Origin: Pseudomonas sp. Marseille-Q3773 | GTDB lineage: Bacteria; Pseudomonadota; Gammaproteobacteria; Pseudomonadales; Pseudomonadaceae | Assembly (NCBI RefSeq): GCF_916618955.1 | Contig: NZ_OU745390.1 | Span: 2,046,001 to 2,110,000 of the forward strand | Reading direction: 5' to 3' | Length of the DNA stretch: 64,000 bases | Made by a program: the position numbers and the translations under genes | The notes under the pieces: generated by a model | Told to the model about the DNA's origin: nothing | Database searches by the model: none | The model's input: the letters and a program-made list of their open reading frames with translations, nothing else | Part shown: positions 27,037-36,310 of the stretch, one piece after another | How the letters are laid out: every line of letters starts with the position of its first letter | How positions within the stretch are numbered: position 1 is the stretch's first letter

Positions 27037-28221
27037 TTACCAGGTCAACACCGCCCCCACCGCGAAGGTATCGGTGTCTTCGTCCTGGGCACTGGTTTCA
27101 TGCCCATCGATGGAAAACTGGTTGTACTCGGCAACCAGCTTGAGGTTGTCATTGATGTCGTGGAACAGCGCGATGCCACGGGTTTCATAATCCGCACCAC
27201 TGTCGACCGCGCCGTTGCCATCGTCCTTGGTCTTGCCATAGGACAGCGCCAGGCGGTTCTTGCCGAACTTGTACGAGCCCTGCAGCAGGTAGCCGTCACT
27301 GTCGACATTGCGCAAGGTCGGTTCGCCAGCGTTGTTGGTGAAGAACGGGTTGATGCCTTTGGCCTGGAACCCCGAACCGGTCAGCGACAGCCCGCCCATC
27401 TTCGCCTGCACCCCGTAGCCAACACCTTTGGAGGTGACCGATTGCACTGCCGGGTCGGTGTTGTCGGAGGTCTGGTAGCTGCCGTTGACCCAGCTGTAGA
27501 TCTGCGCCCCGCCCAGGTCGAACTGGTAGGTGATCTCGCTTTCGGTGCGCGGGTTTTCCTGGTAGGCCTTGCCGGTCGGGCTGCTGTCGTTGGTGTCCAC
27601 CGGGTCCATGATGCCGACCGCGACGCGCAGGCCGTCCATCACCGGGGTGCGGTAGGTGATCTGCGAGGTGGGGAACGGGTATGGGTAGCCGCTGCCGATG
27701 TTGCCGAACGATACCCCGCCGCCGTCCACCAGGCCCAGGGTGTCACTGACCTGGCCATAACCGGCCAGCAGTTCGTCGAGCAGGATGTTGGAGCGGGCAA
27801 ACAGGCCGAAATCCTTGCCGATCAGCACCTCGCCCCATTCCGGGTTGGCCACGGTACCGTAGAACTGGCGCACGTCGATGGCGGTGTCGGTGCCGTTGGT
27901 TTCGCTGTCGTTGATGGTCACCCAGAACGAAGCGCGCGCGCCGAGCTTGAGGTCGTCGACCTGCTTGCCCATGTTGAAGCCCAGGTAGTTGGGCAGGAAA
28001 CCCATCTTCACCCGCGACTGGCGGCGGTCGAACTGCTCACCCTCGCGGTCGACATCGCTGTTGACGTAGAAGGCATTGATATAGCCGTCGGTGGAAAACG
28101 TCGTCTGGTCCTTGTCGTACAGCATGATCTCGGCCTCGGCGACACTGCTCAGGCAAAGGCTCGACAGGCTGACGGTGACAGCCGCCAGCAAACGGGGGGA
28201 CAGATTCTTATTGTTGTACAT
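27037..28221 (-). CDS. Gram-negative outer-membrane porin
   Basis: 394 residues with a signal peptide (LLAAVTVSLSSLCLSSVAEA) and a general-porin beta-barrel: alternating strands such as YINAFYVNSD, LKLGARASFWVTIND, GEVLIGKDFGLFARSNILLDE, and a final aromatic W (GAVLTW). It matches the Porin_4 group. It likely lets small hydrophilic or alcoholic substrates in, but specificity cannot be inferred. The start at 28221 gives the signal peptide. It sits just beyond the ped/erc cluster and may be separately regulated. Confidence 0.88.
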   Translation of the reverse strand: MYNNKNLSPRLLAAVTVSLSSLCLSSVAEAEIMLYDKDQTTFSTDGYINAFYVNSDVDREGEQFDRRQSRVKMGFLPNYLGFNMGKQVDDLKLGARASFWVTINDSETNGTDTAIDVRQFYGTVANPEWGEVLIGKDFGLFARSNILLDELLAGYGQVSDTLGLVDGGGVSFGNIGSGYPYPFPTSQITYRTPVMDGLRVAVGIMDPVDTNDSSPTGKAYQENPRTESEITYQFDLGGAQIYSWVNGSYQTSDNTDPAVQSVTSKGVGYGVQAKMGGLSLTGSGFQAKGINPFFTNNAGEPTLRNVDSDGYLLQGSYKFGKNRLALSYGKTKDDGNGAVDSGADYETRGIALFHDINDNLKLVAEYNQFSIDGHETSAQDEDTDTFAVGAVLTW

Positions 28222-28535
28222 GGCGCGCTCCGAAACGGGGACGGGATGTCGGAGGCGATTATCAGAACCGGGCAAAGGGCCAGAAACGCTGCTTTGGAGC
28301 GGGCTGGCGGGTGCTTTGGGCCGGCGTGTGGGGCGTGAGCATTCGGGCCCGCTACCGGGTTGGGCCGGGAGGCGAGACTTAGGGTTTAGACATTAATGGC
28401 AGGCAGGTACCGATACAAAAGCCCGGCTTCGACCTGACGCCGTACCCGCAGGAGCGGCTTCAGCCGCGATCACCTGCACAGCCGCTGCCAGCCACAGCGC
28501 CGCCCGCTTCACAAGCCGAGCGCAATCGCCTGGTG
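28222..28535. other. Intergenic region with a single REP core
   Basis: Upstream of the porin, which should contain its promoter. GGAGCGGCTTCAGCCGCGAT at 28451-28470 is a lone REP core. No gene or clear operator is seen. Confidence 0.5.
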
Positions 28536-29135
28536 TCAGGAAACCAGCGCTTGTGAACCTAGCCGCACCGGCATCTCATAGCGGTGCGGTTGCTGCCAGG
28601 CCAGCTGGGCCTGCACATCGACCGCAGCATCCTTGACCTTCTGCGCCCACTGTTCATCCTGCGGGCACACCACCAGCACACGGAAACCATGATCGACGCC
28701 TTCCAGCCGCACCCCCTCGGAATCATCCACATGCAGATCGATGTCGAACGCCGAGGGCAACTTCGACGGTGCATGGCCCAGCCCGTTCCTGGCCAGGGCA
28801 TGCTGGTGGCGGTCACTGTTGACCACACCGTCGACGCGGATGCCGTAAAGCATCAGCCAGCGGCGGATGTAGGACGGTGTGCGCCCCGACGAGGTGTAGA
28901 TCCAGATGCTGCAGCCCTGGCGGCGCAGGTCGCGGATCAACGCGCGCGTGCCACTGCGCAGGGGTTCGCCCAACCAGCGGTGGACAAAGGCCGGCAGCTT
29001 GCTGTGTTCGGCGGCGGCGTGCTCTGCCTGGCAGGCGAGCGTGTCGTCGATGTCGAATGAAATGCGCACCTTTGGCCGGTTGAATCGACGCTCGACGGCC
29101 TGCCAGCCACGCTGCAGCAGTGAAGACCCATGCAT
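28536..29135 (-). CDS. HAD-superfamily phosphatase-like protein
   Basis: 199 residues. HAD motif I ISFDIDDTL, motif II IYTSSGRT, motif III Lys in SKLPSAFD, and motif IV HVDDSEG are all present, so hydrolysis of a phosphoester is likely. There is only a small cap region between motifs I and II. Its ATG (29135) shares a base with the stop of the Fic-like gene (TGATG), with GAGAGG eight bases before, so expression of the two is coupled. The substrate is not known; removal of a group added by the Fic partner is possible. Confidence 0.75.
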   Translation of the reverse strand: MHGSSLLQRGWQAVERRFNRPKVRISFDIDDTLACQAEHAAAEHSKLPAFVHRWLGEPLRSGTRALIRDLRRQGCSIWIYTSSGRTPSYIRRWLMLYGIRVDGVVNSDRHQHALARNGLGHAPSKLPSAFDIDLHVDDSEGVRLEGVDHGFRVLVVCPQDEQWAQKVKDAAVDVQAQLAWQQPHRYEMPVRLGSQALVS

Positions 29136-29833
29136 CAGCGACACCTCTCACAGGCAGGCACGGGCATGCCGCCCAGGAAGAACTGGCCCGGTTCAGGCGC
29201 CTTCGCTTCGAGGAAGGCGGCGTACTTCTTCTTGATCTTGGGTAATTCGTACAAGGCCTTGACACCGTGTTTGGCGGAATTGCGGATGACCGAGGACGGG
29301 TTGAAGTAGCCCTCGGCGTTGTCCAGCGACAGCACGAAGGGCGGCAGCCCGGCGCGCATCAGCAAGTAGCTGACGAGCAGCGACCCGGTGCGGTTGTTGC
29401 CTTCGATGAACAGCTGCGGCCTGCTGAGGATGCGCACGTAGACACCGGCGGCCCGCTTCCAGATCGAATCACTGCGGTAGGCGCTGTACCAGTTGTACAG
29501 GTCCTTGATACCGCCCTCGACGTTGTTGAAGAAGTGCGCCTCGGTCGCGGCAAGATGCGCGGCGAACTCCCGGCGCCGGGCGGGGCCGCTGCCGCACAGC
29601 ACGGTGGCATTGATCTCCAGCATCAGGTTCAGCTGCTGCAGGTCGAAAAGGTCGATACCGCGTGCGACGTACTCGTCAATCAAGGCATAGCCTTCAACCA
29701 CATTCAGCAGCACCTCGTCGGTGAACGGGTCGCGCGGCTCGGTGAAGTGTTCGCTGAGTTCGGCAAAACGGCCCTGCACCTCGCGCAGTGCGCGCTCTAC
29801 CGCTGGCAGATCAAGACGACGCGTGGCTGGCAT
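29135..29833 (-). CDS. Fic-like protein with Gln in place of the catalytic His
   Basis: 232 residues. The stretch PQLFIEGNNRTGSLL matches the Fic motif HxFx(D/E)GN(G/K)R except that His is Gln. An upstream inhibitory-helix motif is not obvious. Canonical Fic enzymes transfer AMP or other phosphate-containing groups using that His, so the chemistry here is altered or lost. I chose ATG 29833 (MPATRRLDL); the TTG start at 29857 is weaker. It lies 46 bases after pstB in the same direction and is coupled to the HAD gene. Confidence 0.72.
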   Translation of the reverse strand: MPATRRLDLPAVERALREVQGRFAELSEHFTEPRDPFTDEVLLNVVEGYALIDEYVARGIDLFDLQQLNLMLEINATVLCGSGPARRREFAAHLAATEAHFFNNVEGGIKDLYNWYSAYRSDSIWKRAAGVYVRILSRPQLFIEGNNRTGSLLVSYLLMRAGLPPFVLSLDNAEGYFNPSSVIRNSAKHGVKALYELPKIKKKYAAFLEAKAPEPGQFFLGGMPVPACERCR

Positions 29834-29879
29834 TGGAAATCTCGAGTAACCCTTCAACGGAAAATGACGCGGGCCAGGT

Positions 29880-30698
29880 TCAGCTGAACTTGCCGCTGAT
29901 GTAGTCGGCGGTCAGTTGCTCGCGCGGGTTCTGGAAGATTTGCGTAGTCGGCCCCATTTCTACCAGGTAGCCGGTGCGGGTGCCCTGGGAGATGTCGACC
30001 GAGAAGAACGCGGTCTGGTCAGCCACACGAATCGCCTGCTGCATGTTGTGGGTAACCAGGGCGATGGTGTAGTCCTTCTTCAATTCGACCATCAGCTCTT
30101 CCACCCGGCGGGTGGCGATGGGGTCGAGCGCCGAACACGGCTCGTCCAGCAGCAGCACTTCCGGCTCGGTGGCGATGGCGCGGGCGATGCACAGGCGTTG
30201 CTGCTGGCCACCGGACAGCGACAGGCCGCTGACCTTGAGCTTGTCCTTGACTTCGTCCCACAGCGCGGCGCCCTGCAGCGCATGCTTGACGCGGTCGCCG
30301 ATGTCACCCTTGTAGCGGTTCAGGCGCAGGCCGAAGGCGACGTTGTCGAAAATGCTCATCGAGAACGGGTTGGGCTGCTGGAACACCATGCCGATATAGC
30401 GGCGCACCACGACCGGATCGACGCCCTTGCCATAGACATCCTGGCCGAGGAAATGCACGTGGCCTTCGAAACGGAAGCCCTTGACCAGGTCGTTCATGCG
30501 GTTGAGGCTGCGCAGCACGGTACTCTTGCCACAGCCGGACGGGCCGATGAAACCGGTGATCTGGTTCTTGCGGATCGGTACGTGGCTGTCGCGCACGGCC
30601 ATGAAGTTGCCGTAGAAAATCTTGTCCAGCTTGCAGTCCATGACGATGGGGGCTTCGCTGACCACGGGAGCGGCTTTTTGCGCAGTGGATACGTTCAA
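29880..30698 (-). CDS. pstB: PstB, phosphate ABC transporter ATPase
   Basis: 272 residues with Walker [11 protein letters not shown]-loop FQQPNPF, signature LSGGQQQR, Walker [14 protein letters not shown] and switch His THNMQQA. Energises high-affinity phosphate uptake. It follows pstA by 18 bases. Its region ends in an extended C-terminal insert typical of this subfamily ([13 protein letters not shown]). Confidence 0.95.
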   Translation of the reverse strand: MNVSTAQKAAPVVSEAPIVMDCKLDKIFYGNFMAVRDSHVPIRKNQITGFIGPSGCGKSTVLRSLNRMNDLVKGFRFEGHVHFLGQDVYGKGVDPVVVRRYIGMVFQQPNPFSMSIFDNVAFGLRLNRYKGDIGDRVKHALQGAALWDEVKDKLKVSGLSLSGGQQQRLCIARAIATEPEVLLLDEPCSALDPIATRRVEELMVELKKDYTIALVTHNMQQAIRVADQTAFFSVDISQGTRTGYLVEMGPTTQIFQNPREQLTADYISGKFS

Positions 30699-30716
30699 GG
30701 TCGAATGCTCCCTTTC

Positions 30717-31613
30717 TCAGTACTTGGGTTTGCCGAATACTCGGCTCAGAATGTTGATTACCAGCACGATCATCACCAGTACCAGCGAGGCCGCCCAGGC
30801 GAGCTCGAGCTGGTTGTCGAATGGCATGCCGGAGAAGTTGTAGATCAGCACGGCCAGCGAGGCCGTCGGGTTCATCACGGCCAGGTCGCCGTCATGCAGG
30901 ATCCAGTAGTTGCTGAACAACGCGGTGAACAACAGTGGCGCCGTTTCGCCGGCGGCACGCGCCACGGCCAGCATGACGCCAGTGAGGATCGCCGGCAGGC
31001 CGGTGGGCAGGACGATTTTCCAGATCACCTGGGCCCGGGTGCAGCCCATGCCATAGGCGGCATCCTTCATGATCTTGGGCACCATCTTCATTGACTCTTC
31101 CGCGGTCAGCACGACGATGGGCAGCATCAATACCGCCAGGGCCACGCCGCCTGCCGGCGCCGAGTAGGTGCCGGTAGTCATCACCACCAGGGCGTAGGCG
31201 AATACCCCGGCCAGGATCGATGGCAGGCCGGTGAGCATCCGGGCAGCGAAGCGCGCAGCGTTGGCCAGCTTGCTGTCCGGGCCGAGTTCGGCCAGGAACA
31301 CCGCGGCCAGAATGCCGACCGGCACGGCGATGGCCGCAGCAATACCGACCATGACGAAGGTGCCGACCATGGCGTTGCCAAAGCCTCCGCCCATCTCGAA
31401 ACCGGTGGGCGGCAGCTCGGTGAACACTTCCAGGTTGAGGCGTGCACCACCGCGGGTGATCAGCATGTACAGCACCGAAACCAGCGGCACGCTGGCCACC
31501 AGCGCCGCGCACCAGGCCAGCGTGGTCAGCACCAGGCTGCGCAGGGAACGGCCTTCCAGCTTGCGCTGCAGGCTGGGCAGCGCCTTGGTCGGGGTGGTCA
31601 GGTCGGTCATCAT
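30717..31613 (-). CDS. pstA: PstA, phosphate ABC transporter permease
   Basis: 298 residues with six membrane segments and the binding-protein-dependent transport motif (EESMKMVPKIMKDAAYGMGC). It overlaps the pstC stop by 4 bases. Works with PstC and PstB in inner-membrane phosphate import. Confidence 0.94.
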   Translation of the reverse strand: MMTDLTTPTKALPSLQRKLEGRSLRSLVLTTLAWCAALVASVPLVSVLYMLITRGGARLNLEVFTELPPTGFEMGGGFGNAMVGTFVMVGIAAAIAVPVGILAAVFLAELGPDSKLANAARFAARMLTGLPSILAGVFAYALVVMTTGTYSAPAGGVALAVLMLPIVVLTAEESMKMVPKIMKDAAYGMGCTRAQVIWKIVLPTGLPAILTGVMLAVARAAGETAPLLFTALFSNYWILHDGDLAVMNPTASLAVLIYNFSGMPFDNQLELAWAASLVLVMIVLVINILSRVFGKPKY

Positions 31614-32575
31614 TTGTTACCCCGCTGGGCGTAGAGCATGATCATCGAGCCGAGTACGTTCACCAGCAGGGTGATGAACATCAGTACCAGCGCGGCGTAC
31701 ATCAGTACTTCGACCTCGTTCGGGCCGGCCTCCGGGAAGTTCAGGGCCAGCAGCGCGGCCAGGGTGTTGGCCGGGGCGAACAAGGACACGGAAATGTTGT
31801 TGGCATTGCCGACCAGCATGGCCAGCGCCATGGTTTCGCCCAGCGCCCGGCCCAGGCCGAGCACCAGCGAACCGAAGATGCCGGTGGCCGCGGACGGCAC
31901 CATCACCTTGAGGATCGCCTCCCAGTGGGTGGCGCCCAGGCCGTAGGCCGCCTGCTTGGTTTTCATTGGCACGCTGGTCAGCGCATCCTGCGAAACGGCG
32001 GCGATGGTCGGCAGAATCATGATGGCCAGCACCAGCGCGGCAGGCAGCAGCCCGGGCCCGCTCAGCGAGGTGCCAAAAAACGGAATCCAGCCCAGCTCGC
32101 TGTTCAGCCAGGTGGTCAGTGGGCGGATGGCCGGGATCACCACGTAGATGCCCCACAGGCCGTAGACGACGCTGGGGATGGCGGCGAGCAATTCGACAAT
32201 GGTGCGGAAGATTGCCGCCAGCTTGGCCGGCAGGAAGTCCTGGGTGAGGAAAATGGCCATGCTGACGCCGAAGAAACCGGCGATCAACAGGGCGATCAAG
32301 GCGCTGTACAGGGTGCCCCAGATGGCCGGCAGAATACCGTACTTGCCTTGGTTGACGTCCCAGACGCTGCCGAACAACACGTCAAAACCGTGTTTCTCGA
32401 TGCCGGGCAAGGCCTTGCGGCCCACTTCGTAGACCAGCGCGAAGACCAGCGCCAGCACCAGCACCACACCGATGCGTGCCAGCGCACGGAAGGTGCGATC
32501 AACCAGGAAGTCTTTCGCGGATGGCGGCTGGCACGCGGAGTGGGGGTTTTCCGGGATGGCGAAAGGTGTGTTCAT
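31610..32575 (-). CDS. pstC: PstC, phosphate ABC transporter permease
   Basis: 321 residues with six membrane segments; EAA-type loop (VPMKTKQAAYGLGATHWEAI). Start ATG 32575 (MNTPFAIPENP) is preferred over the longer frame since it begins the usual N-terminus. It lies 69 bases after pstS. Confidence 0.93.
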   Translation of the reverse strand: MNTPFAIPENPHSACQPPSAKDFLVDRTFRALARIGVVLVLALVFALVYEVGRKALPGIEKHGFDVLFGSVWDVNQGKYGILPAIWGTLYSALIALLIAGFFGVSMAIFLTQDFLPAKLAAIFRTIVELLAAIPSVVYGLWGIYVVIPAIRPLTTWLNSELGWIPFFGTSLSGPGLLPAALVLAIMILPTIAAVSQDALTSVPMKTKQAAYGLGATHWEAILKVMVPSAATGIFGSLVLGLGRALGETMALAMLVGNANNISVSLFAPANTLAALLALNFPEAGPNEVEVLMYAALVLMFITLLVNVLGSMIMLYAQRGNK

Positions 32576-32644
32576 GGGCAGGTTCCGGGACTGGGGGCAA
32601 ACACCCCCGGCATGGCAGGACCACACCGGGAGCGCCTGGTGGTG

Positions 32645-33676
32645 TTACTGGATATTGGCGGACGCTTTGCGCACCTGGTCGACCACCGATTGCGGCAGCG
32701 GGATGTAGCCCATCGAGTCGGCGATCTTCTGCCCTTCGGTCAGGCTGTACTCGACCATGTCACGCATGGCTTTGGCCTTGGCCGGGTTGCCGTTGTCCTT
32801 GCGGAAGATCATCCAGGTGTAGGAGGTGATCGGGTAGGACTTGGCACCTTCCGGGTCAGGCAGCCAGGCCACCAGGTTTTCCGGCATGTTCACCGCAGCC
32901 AGCGCCTCGGCACCGCTTTCGGCGTTCGGCACCACGTACTGGCCGGCCTTGTTCTGCAACTGGGCGAAGTCGACCTTGGCCAGCTTGGCGAAGCCGTATT
33001 CGATGTAGCCGATGGCACCCGGGGTCTGGCGTACGGTGGCGGTTACCCCATCGTTCTTCGGCGACTTGATGAACTTGTCGCTGGCCGGCCAGTTGACGGT
33101 GTTGCCTTCACCCAGCGTTTGCTTGAAATCGGCGTTGATCGCCGACAGGTGCTTGGTGAAGACCGCCGTGGTACCGCTGGAGTCGGCGCGCACGACGACG
33201 GTGATCGGGGTGGCTGGCAGTTTCAGCTCAGGGTTGGCCGCGACGATCTGCGGGTCGTTCCACTGGGTGATCTTGCCGAGGAAGATGTTCGAGTAAACGT
33301 CCCGCGGCAGCTTCAGCCCTTTCGGGTTGCCTGGCAGGTTGTAGGCCAGGACGATTTCACCGGCGGTCATCGGCAGCAACTGCACGCCTTCGCCGACCTT
33401 GGCGATTTCTTCAGGCTTCATGGCCGAGTCGCTGGCGGCAAAATCGACAGTCTTGTTCAGAAAGTCCTGAACACCGGCCCCGCTCCCCTTGGACTGGTAA
33501 TCCACGGTGACGCCGTCAGTTTCCTTGCTGAAGGCCTTGAACCAGGTCAAGTAGATAGGTGCCGGGAAGCTGGCGCCGGAACCGGTCAGGCGTACGTTCT
33601 CTGCAGCGAACGCGGCCGAAGTGGCGCAGACAGAAACGGCAACGGCAAGTGCAGCAGACTTCATCAGGCGTATCAT
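32645..33676 (-). CDS. pstS: PstS, periplasmic phosphate-binding protein
   Basis: 343 residues with signal peptide (cut after AAFA). Phosphate-contact regions GSGASFPAP, DSAMKPEE-like acidic loop (ASDSAM) and RADSSGTTAVF are of the E. coli PstS type. ATG 33676 has GGAGC upstream. A Pho box lies 46 bases upstream of the start, so expression should rise on phosphate starvation. Confidence 0.94.
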   Translation of the reverse strand: MIRLMKSAALAVAVSVCATSAAFAAENVRLTGSGASFPAPIYLTWFKAFSKETDGVTVDYQSKGSGAGVQDFLNKTVDFAASDSAMKPEEIAKVGEGVQLLPMTAGEIVLAYNLPGNPKGLKLPRDVYSNIFLGKITQWNDPQIVAANPELKLPATPITVVVRADSSGTTAVFTKHLSAINADFKQTLGEGNTVNWPASDKFIKSPKNDGVTATVRQTPGAIGYIEYGFAKLAKVDFAQLQNKAGQYVVPNAESGAEALAAVNMPENLVAWLPDPEGAKSYPITSYTWMIFRKDNGNPAKAKAMRDMVEYSLTEGQKIADSMGYIPLPQSVVDQVRKASANIQ

Positions 33677-33721
33677 CGAAAAGCGCTCCGTGTGATGGCC
33701 GGCACACTTTGCAGCAGCAAT

Positions 33722-33739
33722 GTTACAGCTTTGTGACTG
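33722..33739 (-). promoter_or_regulatory. Pho box upstream of pstS
   Basis: Read on the minus strand: CAGTCAC-AAAG-CTGTAAC, two 7-base PhoB half sites separated by 4 bases, close to the consensus CTGTCAT-N4-CTGTCAT. It lies 46 bases before the pstS ATG. Confidence 0.7.
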
Positions 33740-33965
33740 ATGAAAGGCATGCCGCGGGATAGAGCCGCCCGCTCCCGCCATCACGGCGCAGCCTGACTTC
33801 ACAAGGACATGACGCACTCGCAGGTGCCAGCCGCAACGTTAACCTGCCGATATGTCGATTGCATGACCACCTCGGTGGCGCGGTGCCCGTCCGTCGCCAA
33901 CGCGGCACCCCATGCGCGGGTTGCGGGCCGAACAGTGGGTGACCCATTGTAAAAGGAGATTCACC

Positions 33966-34331
33966 ATGCAACCGATAACGGCTCGATCAATGCTGCTCGC
34001 CCTCTGCCTGGGCATCAGCACTCCCCTCGCGCTGGCCGCCACTGATGTGATCGACCAGCCCGCCCCGGGCAGCCAGCCTCACGATAATGGCCATATGAAC
34101 AGCCAAGGTGGAGCAAGCGGCTCCGGCACCCCGGCCGATGGCATGGGTACAGGCACGGGCGGCACGGATGACAATGGCACCGACAGCACGGGTGGCGATG
34201 GCACCACAGGTGGTTCGGGTAGCGGTAGCGGCACGGGGACCGGCGCTGGTAGCGGAACGGGCAGCGGCACCGGTGGCAGCAGTGGCGGTTCGAGCGGTGC
34301 GGGCGGTGGCGGCGCAGGCTCCGGCAGTTGA
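33966..34331 (+). CDS. Small secreted Gly/Ser/Thr-rich low-complexity protein
   Basis: 121 residues: signal peptide (LLALCLGISTPLALAATD) then a disordered G/S/T/A-rich tail full of GTG, SGS and GTD runs, with an acidic middle. RBS AAAAGGAGATTCACC. No domain is recognised. It lies upstream of an MFS gene. The many short codon repeats make length variation between strains likely. Confidence 0.75.
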   Translation: MQPITARSMLLALCLGISTPLALAATDVIDQPAPGSQPHDNGHMNSQGGASGSGTPADGMGTGTGGTDDNGTDSTGGDGTTGGSGSGSGTGTGAGSGTGSGTGGSSGGSSGAGGGGAGSGS

Positions 34332-34353
34332 GGCTGGCAGCTGAGGGCCTGGC

Positions 34354-35817
34354 GTGACGGTAGCTCCCGGCAACGCCACGGTGCGGGTGCGCCTGCACAG
34401 CACCGACATCCCGGCCCGCCTCGACCGGCTGCCCTGGACGCGTTTTCATACGCTACTGGTACTGGCGCTGGGCATCACCTGGCTGCTCGACGGCCTGGAG
34501 GTGACATTGGCTGGCTCGGTGTCGGGCGCCCTCAAGAACAGCCCGGCGCTGGCCATGAGCAACATCGACATCGGCCTGGCGGGAGCTGCCTATATCGCCG
34601 GCGCGGTGCTCGGCGCGTTGTTCTTCGGTTGGCTGACCGACCGCCTGGGGCGGCGCAAGCTGTTTTTCATCACGCTGCTCCTGTACATCGGAGCGACCGC
34701 TGCCACGGCGTTTTCCTGGAACCTGTGGAGCTTCCTGCTGTTCCGCTTCTGCGCCGGCGCCGGCATCGGCGGCGAGTACACCGCGATCAACTCGACCATC
34801 CAGGAATTCACCCCGGCGCGCTATCGCGGCTGGGTCGACCTGACCATCAATGGCACTTTCTGGATCGGCGCAGCGCTAGGCGCGGTGGCTGCGGTGGTGC
34901 TGCTCGACCCGGCCGTGGCCGGTGGCGAACTGGGCTGGCGCCTGTGCTTTGGCATTGGCGCGGTACTGGGCCTGCTGATCATGCTGATGCGCCTGTGGAT
35001 ACCCGAGAGCCCGCGCTGGCTGATGGTTCACGACCAGCCGGAGGAAGCCGAGCGCATCGTTGCCGAAATCGAACGCCACTACCGCCAACGCGGCATTGCC
35101 CTACCGCCAGTGCAGGCCCCTCCCTTGCGCCTGCGCGCGCGTGACCATACGCCGCTGCGCGAGGTCTTCCACAGCCTGTTCGTCGAGCATCGTCGGCGGG
35201 CGCTGGTGGGCCTGACCCTGCTCACCGCCCAGGCCTTCTTCTACAACGCGATCTTCTTCACCTACGCGCTGGTACTGACCGACTTCTATGGCGTGCCGTC
35301 GGCACAGGTGGGCTGGTATGTGCTGCCGTTCGCCCTGGGCAACTTCTGCGGGCCGTTGCTGCTGGGCTGGCTGTTCGACTCGGTAGGCAGGCGCATCATG
35401 ATCAGCGCGACCTACCTGGTGTCGGGTGTCCTGCTGGCACTCAGCGGCTACCTGTTCCAGCAGCAACTGCTCGACGTGGCCCAGCAGACCCTCGCCTGGA
35501 TGGTGATCTTCTTCTTTGCCTCGGCTGCGGCCAGCTCGGCCTACCTGACGGTGGCAGAGACCTTCCCGCTCGAAATCCGCGCGCTGGCGATCGCCGTGTT
35601 CTACGCCTTCGGCACCGGGCTTGGCGGCCTCATCGGCCCCACCCTGTTCGGCGCGCTGATCGACTCGGGTGAACGCCTGAACGTGCTGTATGGCTACCTG
35701 CTCGGCGCGGCGCTGATGATCATCGCCGCGCTCACCCAGGCCGTGTGGGGCGTGGCTGCCGAGCGCCGCTCACTGGAGCACGTGGCCAGGCCACTGTCGC
35801 AAGTCAGCGACACCTGA
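34354..35817 (+). CDS. MFS transporter of the sugar-porter type
   Basis: 487 residues with 12 membrane segments. The loop 2-3 signature reads GWLTDRLGRRKLFF, and the loop 8-9 counterpart is GWLFDSVGRRIM. The ITWLLDGLEVTLAG start of segment 1 is typical of the sugar/aromatic-acid MFS (SP/AAHS-like) group. GTG 34354 is the best start because the frame begins 22 bases after the previous stop. Substrate unknown. Confidence 0.9.
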   Translation: MTVAPGNATVRVRLHSTDIPARLDRLPWTRFHTLLVLALGITWLLDGLEVTLAGSVSGALKNSPALAMSNIDIGLAGAAYIAGAVLGALFFGWLTDRLGRRKLFFITLLLYIGATAATAFSWNLWSFLLFRFCAGAGIGGEYTAINSTIQEFTPARYRGWVDLTINGTFWIGAALGAVAAVVLLDPAVAGGELGWRLCFGIGAVLGLLIMLMRLWIPESPRWLMVHDQPEEAERIVAEIERHYRQRGIALPPVQAPPLRLRARDHTPLREVFHSLFVEHRRRALVGLTLLTAQAFFYNAIFFTYALVLTDFYGVPSAQVGWYVLPFALGNFCGPLLLGWLFDSVGRRIMISATYLVSGVLLALSGYLFQQQLLDVAQQTLAWMVIFFFASAAASSAYLTVAETFPLEIRALAIAVFYAFGTGLGGLIGPTLFGALIDSGERLNVLYGYLLGAALMIIAALTQAVWGVAAERRSLEHVARPLSQVSDT

Positions 35818-35822
35818 ACCAA

Positions 35823-35855
35823 GCCGGGCAGTGGACCGCTCGTCCATTGCCCGGC
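35823..35855 (+). terminator. Hairpin after the MFS gene
   Basis: GCCGGGCAGTGGAC (35823-35836) pairs with GTCCATTGCCCGGC (35842-35855) with one G-T pair; loop CGCTC. No long T run. Confidence 0.6.
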
Positions 35856-35912
35856 ACTCTGCCGCTGCAGCGGTTTCAACCGTGGCAGGCAAACTCAGCA
35901 GGAGTGAAGACC

Positions 35913-36293
35913 ATGCCACGCGGTGACAAGGACAAATACACAGACAAGCAGAAGCGCAAGGCCGAACATATAGAAGAAAGCTACGAACACAAAGGCGTGT
36001 CGAAGGATGAGGCCGAAGCGCGCGCCTGGGCTACGGTCAACAAGCAGTCCGGCGGCGGCGAGAAGAAAGGCGGCTCCGGTAGCAGAACCTCTTCTGCAGA
36101 GAAGAAAACCGCGCGCGAGGATTCGGCCAAACGCGCCGCCAAATCACGCCAGGGCCATTCACGCACTTCGGGCGCCTCGCTGGAGACGCAGAGCAAGGAA
36201 AGCCTGCTGAAGGAAGCGCGCAGCAAGGACATCAAGGGGCGCTCCAGCATGACCAAGGCCGAGTTGGTGGAGGCGCTGCGCAAGCACGCTTGA
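35913..36293 (+). CDS. Small basic hydrophilic protein, Rho-N-like C-terminus
   Basis: 126 residues, rich in Lys, Glu, Ser and Gly. N-terminus MPRGDKDKYTDKQKRKAEH; middle low-complexity; the C-terminus (LLKEARSKDIKGRSSMTKAE) has a SAP/Rho-N-like helix pair. Pseudomonas homologues are often labelled plasmid-stabilization protein without experimental support. ATG 35913 with GGAGTGAAG upstream. No function can be given. Confidence 0.72.
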   Translation: MPRGDKDKYTDKQKRKAEHIEESYEHKGVSKDEAEARAWATVNKQSGGGEKKGGSGSRTSSAEKKTAREDSAKRAAKSRQGHSRTSGASLETQSKESLLKEARSKDIKGRSSMTKAELVEALRKHA

Positions 36294-36310
36294 TACACGC
36301 TCAACACGGA

